The notes under the pieces: generated by a model
Told to the model about the DNA's origin: nothing
Database searches by the model: none
What the model saw: the letters and a program-made list of their open reading frames with translations, nothing else
Part shown: in pieces, positions 1 through 7,471 of the stretch
Layout: every line of letters begins with the position of its first letter
Numbering within the stretch: the stretch's first letter is position 1
Program-made: the position numbers and the translations under genes
Assembly: GCF_001940245.1 (NCBI RefSeq)
Contig: NZ_MJIG01000004.1
Location: forward strand, 868,001-932,000
Direction of reading: 5' to 3'
Length of the DNA stretch: 64,000 nucleotides
Source of the DNA: Anaerostipes sp. 992a
GTDB taxonomy: Bacteria > Bacillota > Clostridia > Lachnospirales > Lachnospiraceae

Positions 1-1612
1 TCGGTGTTCCCCTGCTGCACATCAGAACAGCACATGCATTCCGAATCATCCGATATCGCAGACTTAGCACTTCCGGGTCATCCGTCTCTCCTTCTGCCCC
101 ACAGTTCCAGCTACGGTTGTCATTGGCCCCATCCGTATTAAACCATCCATTGCTTTCATTATGCTTTTCATTATAGCTATAGAGATCATATAAGGTAAAT
201 CCATCGTGACAGGTAATAAAATTAATACATGAGTTATACCCGGCATAGGCCCCCGCGTAATCGGAATAGAGCCCTCCATACAAATCTCCAGAACCAGATA
301 CGCTCCAGGCTGCATTCCAGGATTCCCAATTTTCTCCTTTTAAAAATCCCCGAATAGAGTCTCTATAACGTCCATTCCATTCGGCCCATCTCTTATGTGC
401 CGGGAAGCTTCCCACCTGATAGATTCCGCCAGCATCCCATGCCTCTGCGATCAGCTTCACATTGCTTAAAATAGGATCATTGGCCAGACTTTCCAGAAGC
501 GGAGGATTGTTCATCGGAGAACCATCCTTGTTTCTTCCAAGAATCGATGCCAGGTCAAACCGAAATCCATCGATACGGTAGTGGATCGTCCAATACTGCA
601 GACATTCCAGGATCATCTGCCGTACAATTGGATGATTGCAATTTAAGGTATTGCCACAGCCACTGAAATTATAGTAGTTTCCATCCGGTGTCAGCATATA
701 ATAAATCTGATTATCAATTCCTTTATAACTAAATGTTTTTCCCTGCTCATTTCCTTCTGCTGTATGATTAAATACTACGTCTAAGATTACCTCAATCCCA
801 TTGTTATGAAGCTCTCGAATCAATTCTTTTAACTCTCGCCCCTCATAATTGTATTCATCGGCTGCCGTATAGCTGGAGTTTGGTGCAAAGAAGCTGACTG
901 TATTATAGCCCCAGTAATCGATCAGAGTTTTTCCCTTCACCTTACGAGGTGCCAGCATCTCATCAAATTCAAAAATTGGCATCAGCTCTACCGCATTAAC
1001 CCCCAATTCCTTCAAATACGGAATCTTTTCCTTTAATCCTGCAAAAGTACCTTTGTGCTCCACTCCAGAAGAATCATGCTTTGTAAATCCTCTTACATGA
1101 AGCTCATAAATAATCAAATCACTCATTTCCCGCTTAGACTGCGGCATTTCGCCCCAATCGAAGGAATCACGGACCACTCTGGCATGATAAGTCGCTGTCT
1201 GCTTCTGTCCCCAGATTCTCTGCCCAGCCACCGCCTTTGCATAAGGATCCAGTAAAATATTATTCTTATCAAACAGCAGCCCCTTCTCCGGCTCATATGG
1301 GCCATCGATACGATATGCATATTCAAACTTTTCAATATCCAGATTAAAGACGATCATAGAATATACGTCTCCAATTTTATACTCCTCTGGAAATGGAAGC
1401 ACTGCATATGGCTCTTCCTCTCCCCGATGAAAAAGCAGCAGCTCGCAACTGGTTCCCTCATGGGTATGAATGGTAAAATTTACTCCCATTGGAAGTACCG
1501 TTGCCCCATTGCTGTCAAAATAGCCCGGACGAACCGGATATCCACAAATCTCACCCATTGGTTTTACTTTCAGTGGAAATTCTGATATATATTTATGGTT
1601 ATATTGCTTCAT
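1..1612 (-). CDS. Glycogen debranching enzyme (GH13, GlgX/isoamylase type), partial
   Basis: This gene starts at 1612 behind a clear AGGAGG site and runs off the left edge, so about 537 N-terminal residues are visible and the C-terminus is missing. Family knowledge: these cytosolic enzymes hydrolyse alpha-1,6 branch points of glycogen or limit dextrins. Seen: an N-terminal CBM48-like segment (ICGYPVRPGYFDSNGAT), the GH13 (beta/alpha)8 barrel, the nucleophile motif DGFRFDLAS near residue 350, the acid/base motif LIAEAWDAG near residue 386 and the third catalytic motif NFITCHDG near residue 468. GlgX-type and isoamylase-type specificity cannot be separated without the C-terminus. The gene begins 17 bp after the gpsA stop, so the two are probably co-transcribed. 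No other oddity is seen. Confidence 0.9.
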   Translation of the reverse strand, partial: MKQYNHKYISEFPLKVKPMGEICGYPVRPGYFDSNGATVLPMGVNFTIHTHEGTSCELLLFHRGEEEPYAVLPFPEEYKIGDVYSMIVFNLDIEKFEYAYRIDGPYEPEKGLLFDKNNILLDPYAKAVAGQRIWGQKQTATYHARVVRDSFDWGEMPQSKREMSDLIIYELHVRGFTKHDSSGVEHKGTFAGLKEKIPYLKELGVNAVELMPIFEFDEMLAPRKVKGKTLIDYWGYNTVSFFAPNSSYTAADEYNYEGRELKELIRELHNNGIEVILDVVFNHTAEGNEQGKTFSYKGIDNQIYYMLTPDGNYYNFSGCGNTLNCNHPIVRQMILECLQYWTIHYRIDGFRFDLASILGRNKDGSPMNNPPLLESLANDPILSNVKLIAEAWDAGGIYQVGSFPAHKRWAEWNGRYRDSIRGFLKGENWESWNAAWSVSGSGDLYGGLYSDYAGAYAGYNSCINFITCHDGFTLYDLYSYNEKHNESNGWFNTDGANDNRSWNCGAEGETDDPEVLSLRYRMIRNACAVLMCSRGTP

Positions 1613-1629
1613 CTTCTTCCTCCTGTGTC

Positions 1630-2667
1630 TTATACCTCTTCTTCTGCAAATGCTTCCCATGGAATCTGAATCTTTTTGCCTCTGCTGATCACATCATCGA
1701 TATGTAAAAGCAATGGATAATCTGATTCTTTTAAAACTCCTCTTTTGGCCATATCCCGAACAGCTCTGGCCGTTCGCTTGGCAATGACAACTGCCTCTAC
1801 GGTCTCTCCAGCTAACATTTCTCTGGCTTCTTCATATGGAATTCCTTTTCCAAGCAAAATTCCCATTCTCCGGCTTCTTCCATTAAAGACCGTTACATAC
1901 AGATCTCCAATTCCATGTACCAGATTTTCCGGGTTTCCTCCTACCACCTGAAGCAGACGGGACATCTCCTTCATACTCTGGCCAAATAACATAGCCTGTG
2001 CATCAAACAGCTTCATTCCATCCTCTCTTAATTCTTCCATTCCGATAGCAGTAGCCGTTGCCATGGCATATCCATTCTTTAATGCCACCGCACATTCCAC
2101 CCCTGTAATGTCCGTAGAAAGGCTAATATGGTAATAATCCGTTGCCAAAAGCTTCTTAAACTTTCGAAGTACGTTCCTATCTTTTCCACAAAAAGCCACA
2201 TGAGTCTGATCATGATTGGCTAATTTTAATGCAATACAAGGTCCTCCAATGGCATTTAAAGATAACTGCTTTCCTTCTGGAAGCATCCGTTCCCAATAAT
2301 AGGGATATGGCGTTAAGGTCCCATCCTCCTCATTGATCAGACCCTTCGTTACGGTAATGACCTCCATGCCATCTGGCAGTTTCGGAAGAATCTCTGTTCC
2401 AAACCAGTCCACGCCAAAGCTGCTGACACCTCCGATGACCACATCAGCGCCTTCCATAGCCTGATCCAATTCTTCTATCTGATAATATTGTATCTTATCA
2501 TATAACGTAGCTTTTAAGGTCTTATGATAATTGTTCTCTCTTAATCCATCAATGATCTCCCGGTCCAGGTGTGTCCCAACCAGTCTCACTTCGTGTCCAT
2601 TTTCTATGGCTGGAAAGGTTAAAGCTGATCCCATCTGTCCTGCACCAATAATTGTAATTCTGCTCAT
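1630..2667 (-). CDS. gpsA: NAD(P)H-dependent glycerol-3-phosphate dehydrogenase
   Basis: The product is predicted to reduce dihydroxyacetone phosphate to sn-glycerol 3-phosphate in the cytosol, supplying phospholipid and teichoic acid backbones. Seen: the Rossmann motif TIIGAGQMGSAL at the extreme N-terminus, the substrate-loop motif NAIGGPCIALKLA mid-protein, and the C-terminal helical domain with ECAVALKNGYAMA and a NPENLVHGIGDLYVT segment. I start the gene at the ATG at 2667 (MSRITIIGAG), which has AAGGAG six bases upstream. An in-frame ATG at 2715 would only add a non-conserved leader. The length of 345 residues is normal to slightly long for GpsA. It lies directly upstream of the debranching enzyme gene. 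Confidence is high from the motifs. Confidence 0.92.
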   Translation of the reverse strand: MSRITIIGAGQMGSALTFPAIENGHEVRLVGTHLDREIIDGLRENNYHKTLKATLYDKIQYYQIEELDQAMEGADVVIGGVSSFGVDWFGTEILPKLPDGMEVITVTKGLINEEDGTLTPYPYYWERMLPEGKQLSLNAIGGPCIALKLANHDQTHVAFCGKDRNVLRKFKKLLATDYYHISLSTDITGVECAVALKNGYAMATATAIGMEELREDGMKLFDAQAMLFGQSMKEMSRLLQVVGGNPENLVHGIGDLYVTVFNGRSRRMGILLGKGIPYEEAREMLAGETVEAVVIAKRTARAVRDMAKRGVLKESDYPLLLHIDDVISRGKKIQIPWEAFAEEEV

Positions 2668-2719
2668 ACGATTCTCCTTCTTTTGTATCACATAGAGATG
2701 TGGAATATCTCCCACTCCG

Positions 2720-3496
2720 TTATTCTTGTGTCTCCTCTGATTCTTCCGTAACTGGTGCCTCCGTAGCCGGTGCTTCTGTAGCTGGCGCTTCCGTGGTTAC
2801 CGTTTCTGTCGTAGCTGCTTCGGTTGTCGATGCTTCCGTGGCTGGTTCTCTTTCCTGTTCATCTGAGTCATCTCTCTGGTATTCCTGTCTGGAAGAAGTA
2901 TTGGACTGCTCCTCCTGGGTCACTGCTTCTGTGGTCACTTCTTCTGTAGTAACCTCGCTCGTCGCTTCTGTCTTTTTCTCTTTCTTTTTCTTCTTTGCTT
3001 CTGTCGTCACTTCTGTGGAAGCTTCTTTCACTGCCTCCGTCGTCGGTTCCTGCCCTTTATGGTTACGAAAAGCCTTCACTGCCATGCCGCTGATAACTAC
3101 GACTAGCAAAAGAATCAAAATACCAATGACTATGGCAATCTGCTTCTTCCTATCTTCCTTTGGCTGCTCTAAAAGCTCCTCCCTTGTCCAGTACTGACTA
3201 CCGGTCTTGGAAGACTCTTCCCATTTATTTTCTACATCTTTGACGTCTTCTTCCATTACCACTTCTGGTTCTGTAAGCTCTTCTTCTATCTTTGGTTCTT
3301 GTTCGATGACCTGTTCCGGTTCTTCTGCCTCTGCTTTTTTTCGTCCCTGAAATTCCAAGATCAGATTACTCAGCCCTTCGGATAATTCTTGGGCTACCAG
3401 TTCCTTCTCTTCGTTGGTCTGTTCCCAATCTGGAACAATCCTTTCTGTATTTTTCTCGTTGATGGCTTCATCCCTTTCCTCTTTCAACCCGCTCAA
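2720..3496 (-). CDS. Single-pass membrane protein with Thr/Glu-rich extracellular tail
   Basis: I recognise no enzymatic domain. With a TTG start at 3496 (GGGAGG seven bases upstream) the protein is about 258 residues; an upstream in-frame start at 3592 lacks a comparable site. Seen: an acidic, coiled-coil-prone cytoplasmic half rich in Glu and Lys, one strong transmembrane segment (QIAIVIGILILLLVVVISG) near the middle, then a low-complexity tail built of TTEA, TEVTTEA and APATEAP repeats ending near the stop. The tail resembles a wall-spanning, possibly glycosylated stalk. It follows the sugar transferase gene on the same strand, with a possible terminator between them. A role in envelope anchoring or assembly is inference only. 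Confidence 0.6.
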   Translation of the reverse strand: MSGLKEERDEAINEKNTERIVPDWEQTNEEKELVAQELSEGLSNLILEFQGRKKAEAEEPEQVIEQEPKIEEELTEPEVVMEEDVKDVENKWEESSKTGSQYWTREELLEQPKEDRKKQIAIVIGILILLLVVVISGMAVKAFRNHKGQEPTTEAVKEASTEVTTEAKKKKKEKKTEATSEVTTEEVTTEAVTQEEQSNTSSRQEYQRDDSDEQEREPATEASTTEAATTETVTTEAPATEAPATEAPVTEESEETQE

Positions 3497-3540
3497 ATTT
3501 GGTACCTCCCTCTTTCTTTCGTATGAATAGATTTTAACAC

Positions 3541-3603
3541 AAAAAGAGCCATTGCCGTGAAAGAAAATCAAAAAATTCCTTTCATTTTGCAATCGCTCTT
3601 TTT
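3541..3603 (-). terminator. Long-loop hairpin after the sugar transferase gene
   Basis: AAAAAGAGC and ATTGC at the left pair with GCAAT and GCTCTTTTT at the right, with one mismatch, giving a roughly 15-bp stem with a 33-nt loop. T-runs flank both sides, so it could act in either direction. The long loop makes termination efficiency uncertain. Confidence 0.45.
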
Positions 3604-3633
3604 ATCAGTTCTTCTAACTAAGCATTTATATGT

Positions 3634-4317
3634 TTACTCTGCTCCTTCACACATAAGTACCACTCTTATTGTTTTTAGAATAACCTTACAATCTGTCCAA
3701 AAACCTCGTTCCTGTATGTACTTTAAATCAAGTTCTACCCACTGGGCAAAATCACTGATGTTACTTCGCCCTTCACATTCCCGATAACATGCCAATCCTG
3801 TCTTAACATCCAGCCTGTGCATCTGATACTGTGTATATTGTGCTACCTCTGATGGAAGTGGTGGTCTTGGACCTACAATTGACATATCCCCCTGTAGCAC
3901 ATTCACCAACTGAGGTAATTCATCAATACTAGTTTTTCGAATAAATTTTCCAACCCTTGTAATTCTAGGATCATCTTTTATCTTAAATGCCGGACCGTCC
4001 ATCTCATTTTGCTCTAATAGCTTCTCTTTCTTTTTATCTGCGTCCATGCACATGGAACGAAATTTATACATTTTAAATGTTCTTCCATGCTTTGTCATAC
4101 GTGTCTGCGAATAGATCACTTCTCCTCTATCTTCTAATTTAATCGCAATAGCAATAATTAAAAATACAGGACTTAGCACGAATAATGCAAATGCTGATAA
4201 AACAATATCCATGAATCGTTTTCCTATTTCATAGCTTTTTTGGTTGATGCAAAACGTTCTTTTATAAGTAACGTTTTCTTTTCTTTGTATATTCTCTACT
4301 CCACTTATCATCTTCAT
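3634..4317 (-). CDS. Undecaprenyl-phosphate sugar-1-phosphate transferase (priming enzyme)
   Basis: This is a bacterial sugar transferase (WbaP/CapM/EpsL-like family) of 227 residues. It is predicted to start capsule repeat-unit synthesis by transferring a hexose-1-phosphate to undecaprenyl phosphate at the inner membrane face. Seen: one hydrophobic segment near residues 36-58 (IVLSAFALFVLSPVFLIIAI), the family motif KFRSMCMDAD, and the C-terminal signatures KTSIDELPQLVNVLQGDMSI and VGPRPPLP. The long N-terminal membrane region of full WbaP enzymes is absent, so it is the short single-domain form. It lies downstream of a lipoprotein gene and about 50 kb from the start of the main capsule cluster, which has no priming enzyme of its own. 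I infer that it serves that pathway. The sugar specificity is not readable. Confidence 0.88.
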   Translation of the reverse strand: MKMISGVENIQRKENVTYKRTFCINQKSYEIGKRFMDIVLSAFALFVLSPVFLIIAIAIKLEDRGEVIYSQTRMTKHGRTFKMYKFRSMCMDADKKKEKLLEQNEMDGPAFKIKDDPRITRVGKFIRKTSIDELPQLVNVLQGDMSIVGPRPPLPSEVAQYTQYQMHRLDVKTGLACYRECEGRSNISDFAQWVELDLKYIQERGFWTDCKVILKTIRVVLMCEGAE

Positions 4318-4389
4318 CCCTCAATGAATCGGCCAACTTCCCTACTTTACAATTTATTCTCTCTATCTCAGACTACAGATATCCCACTA

Positions 4390-4878
4390 TTATTTAATCG
4401 TAACTTTACATCCCTTTGATTCCTTAGAAAGAATAACGGTATTTCCATCATATTTCCACTGGATTTTTTTCTCTTTTTCTTTTCCATCCGCTCCAAGTTG
4501 TTCAGAAATTGCGTTTTCCAAAGATCCTGAGTCTGTCTTTTCAAATAGCAAAGTAATCGTGCTCACTTTTTTATCTTTTGCCGTTAAAGATGCTATAACA
4601 TCCTCTCCGAATAACTTTGTCTTGTACTGATCCGCTTTTTCATCTGCACCAAACATCTTATATGTATTTGCCTCTTTTTTACCAATTCTCCCTACAAGCT
4701 TATCAAATGTAAACTCATCCTTCGCTACATTCAATCCTGGATCTGTCTCTACTGTTTCCTTTGTTGCCTTTGTTTCCTCTGTGGTACTCTTTTTCTCATC
4801 CGCTGTCCCACCACAACCTACACATACGGTCATAATAATGAGAAAGAATAGTATCTGCAGCTTTCTTTTCATTTTCAT
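4390..4878 (-). CDS. Small lipoprotein, unknown function
   Basis: A 162-residue secreted protein with a basic N-terminus, hydrophobic signal segment and lipobox ending VCVGCGG, so Cys near residue 22 is the predicted lipidation and cleavage site. The next 25 residues are a Thr/Glu/Lys-rich linker, followed by a compact domain with no family I recognise. The start has AAGGAGG upstream. Its promoter carries the repeated TTATGAC regulatory element seen before the large surface proteins, which places it in the same putative regulon. It is followed after 72 bp by the priming sugar transferase, probably in one transcript. A role in surface or capsule assembly is inference. Confidence 0.7.
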   Translation of the reverse strand: MKMKRKLQILFFLIIMTVCVGCGGTADEKKSTTEETKATKETVETDPGLNVAKDEFTFDKLVGRIGKKEANTYKMFGADEKADQYKTKLFGEDVIASLTAKDKKVSTITLLFEKTDSGSLENAISEQLGADGKEKEKKIQWKYDGNTVILSKESKGCKVTIK

Positions 4879-4917
4879 TGTTCCTCCTTATAATTCTTTA
4901 TTCATACATTGTTTTTT

Positions 4918-4980
4918 ATTATAGCATTTTCATTATTTATTTTTTTTAGTTTGTCATAATTACCCAGGTTATGGTCATAA
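4918..4980 (-). promoter_or_regulatory. Promoter with two TTATGAC repeats (class 1)
   Basis: Reading the minus strand: TTATGAC at 4980-4974, 14 bp, TTATGAC at 4959-4953, exactly 29 bp, then TATAAT at 4923-4918, about 40 bp before the lipoprotein start. The repeats are identical and 21 bp apart, as expected for a LytTR-type dimer site. The same geometry recurs at other surface-protein genes here. Confidence 0.7.
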
Positions 4981-5035
4981 AAAGTACTTTTCTGCTTAAA
5001 TATGAATTATATTTTTATCTATAATTAAAAAAGCT

Positions 5036-5213
5036 TTAATCAATAATAATGCCATTAGATTCACTCTGTACAGTTCCTGCCAAAGACCATTGAGAATATG
5101 AAAGATCTAAAGTTAATGCTGGTCGTACACCAATGTTATTAAACACATGATCTCTATCAATATGGCTATACTGATCAATTTCACCTGTAATGGCTATGAC
5201 TGTTACAGATTCC
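5036..5213 (-). pseudogene. Relic: C-terminal end of a DUF6273-type domain
   Basis: Just after, and slightly overlapping, the end of the transglutaminase-like gene, another minus-strand frame encodes a short tail containing VFNNIGVRPALTLDLS, SQWSLAGTV and a TAA stop at 5036. This matches the end of the DUF6273-type domain of the DGR target (YGVRPALYLNLSSSQWSYAG). No start codon or upstream half is present, and the upstream Ig-module gene occupies the place where the rest should be. I read it as the remnant of an older DUF6273 gene replaced by an Ig-module gene. Its DNA does not match the template repeat closely, so it is not a current variable repeat. Confidence 0.6.
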
Positions 5214-7302
5214 GCACCATTTCTGTTTTCACAAACAATTTTGCAACTTCTGAGGTTACACTATTTCCATTTTTATCGGTTACAACACAGCGATACTGCT
5301 GTCCATCTCTCGCTTCCGTAATCGGTACATTCACGGTTGCTGTCCTATTTCCACTCTGAGAGGAATTTCTCCAGTTTTTCCCATCATCATTACTAAACTG
5401 CCACTGATATTTTAATCCTTCTCCTGCAGCCTGAATAGTAAATACAGCTGTATCTCCTACATCTCCTGTATAATCTTCTGGCTGACTAGTGATTGTTAAT
5501 TCTGTTCCAACAATTAGCTTTGCTGCTTCTGAGGTCACACTATTTCCATTTTTGTCGGTTACGACACAACGATATTGCTGCCCATCTCTTGCTTCTGTAA
5601 TCGGTACATTCACAGTTGCTGTTCTACTTCCACTTTGAGAAGAATTTTTCCAGATTTCTCCTTTATTATTACTGTACTGCCATTGGTATTTTAGACTATT
5701 GCCTGTTGCTTTTACAGTAAATGATGCCGTATCTCCTACTACTCCAGTATAATCTTTGGGCTGGCTGTTAATTACCAATGTTTCCGCTTCCACTTTTAAA
5801 ACTGCTGCCTCTGATATTATCTGATTACCTTCTGCATCTTTCACCATGCATCGATATAATTGACCGCTTCTAGCTTCTGTAATTGGCACACTTATGGTTT
5901 TTGTTCGGTTTCCACTTTGTGAAGAACTCTTCCATGTTGTTCCATTATCACCGCTAAACTGCCACTGATAGCTTAATCCTTTTCCAACTGCATCTACGGT
6001 AAATTGAGCGATATCTCCAACCCCTCCGGTATAATCAGATGGTTGCCCCACAATTGCCAACGCTTCCGCTTCCACGATTAAAACTGCCACATCTGATATG
6101 ACCTGCTCGTCCTCTGTATCCTTGATTACACAGCGATACTGTTGACCATCTCTTGCTTCTGTCACTGGTACCTTTAATCTTGCTGTCTTATTCCCATTTT
6201 GAGAAGAATTCTTCCATGTTGTTCCACCATCACTGCTGAATTGCCACTGATAAAGTAAATCCGTTCCTTCTGCTTCTACAACAAATTCAGCAATATCTCC
6301 TGCCTTTCCTGTATAATCCACAGGCTGCTTTGTGATTATAATCATTGGAAGATCTTCATAATCCTTACTTGCCATTGGATAAGACTTTTGAAATTCATCC
6401 GTTGTATATTCCTCATCTCTCGTATGATCTCCGAAATTTTCATTGCATTTCAAGAAATAGCGATAGGATGAGCGACCAGCATCCCAAGTAGCATCCAAGT
6501 TATAATACTGATTCTTTAAATCAACAATATTCCATCCATGTGGACCTCCATTACCAACTCCAGTAATGACTCTTGCATCTATATTTAATTCCAATGCCAT
6601 TCGATAGAATAATACTGCGTATCCCTGACATACAGCAGTTCCATCCATTAAAGCAGCATATGCCGTATACTTTAATTTGTATTCATCATCCTCCAGATTA
6701 TCATAATCATATATTACATTATCACAAATATAATCATACACCGCCTGAATTTTTTTATAATTACTGGTATTCTCGATATTCAGTTGATTTAATACTGAAT
6801 CCATCTTCTGATCCAAAGCTTCTTCCTGCTCTCTGGTAGTATAATATGTCATCGTGTAAGTTATCGTCATATAACATATATTATCAGAACGATAATAACT
6901 GGTACTTGATTTCCAACCTGCATACTGCCATCTTAAGTAATCACCTTCTTTAGGATTACCCGTATGCTTCATAGCATCTGCTACAATCCCTTTTACCAGT
7001 TCGGAACTATATTCCTCCGCTTGATATTGTATTGTGATTGTTTCTTCGCGACCGACAAGATGACTTCTCATATCATTACCAGCTTCTGAAATATTATCAT
7101 AATATTCTTCTTCCGAAGCTGGTGCAATTCCCAATTCCGATGGTTGATTTAAATCCGATTCGTCTATTACATCCTGATACAATGGATTAATATACGTAAT
7201 CTCTTTTGTTCCGCTTGCTTTCACATCAACTCCCAATGCCGATGTCATAACAGAAAGTATCAACAAAAAGCATAGCAATACTGCTGTTAATTGTTTTTTC
7301 AT
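5203..7302 (-). CDS. Secreted transglutaminase-like protein with four Ig-like modules
   Basis: A 699-residue exported protein with AGGAGG before the ATG at 7302 and a clear signal peptide. Residues roughly 180-300 form a transglutaminase-core fold. The triad residues are visible: Cys in TAVCQGYAVLFYR, His in GGPHGWNIVDL and Asp in YYNLDATWD. Family knowledge: such bacterial proteins are cysteine proteases or peptide-modifying enzymes at the cell surface. From about residue 315 four copies of the Ig-like module follow (QPVDYTG, QPSDYTG, QPKDYTG, QPEDYTG). The last copy ends abnormally in KTEMVRNL, directly over a relic of another gene, so the C-terminus looks recombined. A class 1 promoter lies upstream. 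No LPXTG motif or obvious wall anchor is seen. Confidence 0.85.
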   Translation of the reverse strand: MKKQLTAVLLCFLLILSVMTSALGVDVKASGTKEITYINPLYQDVIDESDLNQPSELGIAPASEEEYYDNISEAGNDMRSHLVGREETITIQYQAEEYSSELVKGIVADAMKHTGNPKEGDYLRWQYAGWKSSTSYYRSDNICYMTITYTMTYYTTREQEEALDQKMDSVLNQLNIENTSNYKKIQAVYDYICDNVIYDYDNLEDDEYKLKYTAYAALMDGTAVCQGYAVLFYRMALELNIDARVITGVGNGGPHGWNIVDLKNQYYNLDATWDAGRSSYRYFLKCNENFGDHTRDEEYTTDEFQKSYPMASKDYEDLPMIIITKQPVDYTGKAGDIAEFVVEAEGTDLLYQWQFSSDGGTTWKNSSQNGNKTARLKVPVTEARDGQQYRCVIKDTEDEQVISDVAVLIVEAEALAIVGQPSDYTGGVGDIAQFTVDAVGKGLSYQWQFSGDNGTTWKSSSQSGNRTKTISVPITEARSGQLYRCMVKDAEGNQIISEAAVLKVEAETLVINSQPKDYTGVVGDTASFTVKATGNSLKYQWQYSNNKGEIWKNSSQSGSRTATVNVPITEARDGQQYRCVVTDKNGNSVTSEAAKLIVGTELTITSQPEDYTGDVGDTAVFTIQAAGEGLKYQWQFSNDDGKNWRNSSQSGNRTATVNVPITEARDGQQYRCVVTDKNGNSVTSEVAKLFVKTEMVRNL

Positions 7303-7334
7303 CTCTTACCTCCTAATGAACTATAATTGCATTC

Positions 7335-7397
7335 ATTATACTATTTTTTACACTTTCAGAATCTGGATTGTCATAAATGACCTTTTTAGTTACAAAA
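7335..7397 (-). promoter_or_regulatory. Class 1 promoter of the transglutaminase-like gene
   Basis: Minus strand: a degenerate repeat TTTTGTA at 7397-7391, 14 bp, TTATGAC at 7376-7370, exactly 29 bp, then TATAAT at 7340-7335. The gene start is 33 bp further on. The spacing equals that of the other class 1 promoters. Confidence 0.65.
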
Positions 7398-7425
7398 TCG
7401 GTTTTAGACTGGATGCTATCTCAAA

Positions 7426-7456
7426 AATGGGAGAAGGATAAACTCCTTCTCCCATT
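7426..7456 (-). terminator. Hairpin after the BspA-like giant gene
   Basis: AATGGGAGAAGGA (7426-7438) pairs perfectly with TCCTTCTCCCATT (7444-7456) around a five-base loop, 15 bp after the stop of the 7472-13777 gene. Closely similar hairpins follow the genes ending at 13942 and 31136 and the orphan module ending at 24828. Confidence 0.75.
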
Positions 7457-7471
7457 CATGTTATCAGTATC

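Noticed and set aside
2700-3197. Plus-strand open frame rich in Ser and Val
   Set aside because: Antisense shadow of the Thr/Glu/Ala codon repeats of the membrane protein on the other strand.
5036-5213. Second active DGR variable repeat
   Set aside because: Protein-level similarity to DUF6273 only; DNA does not align to the template repeat and the gene is broken.
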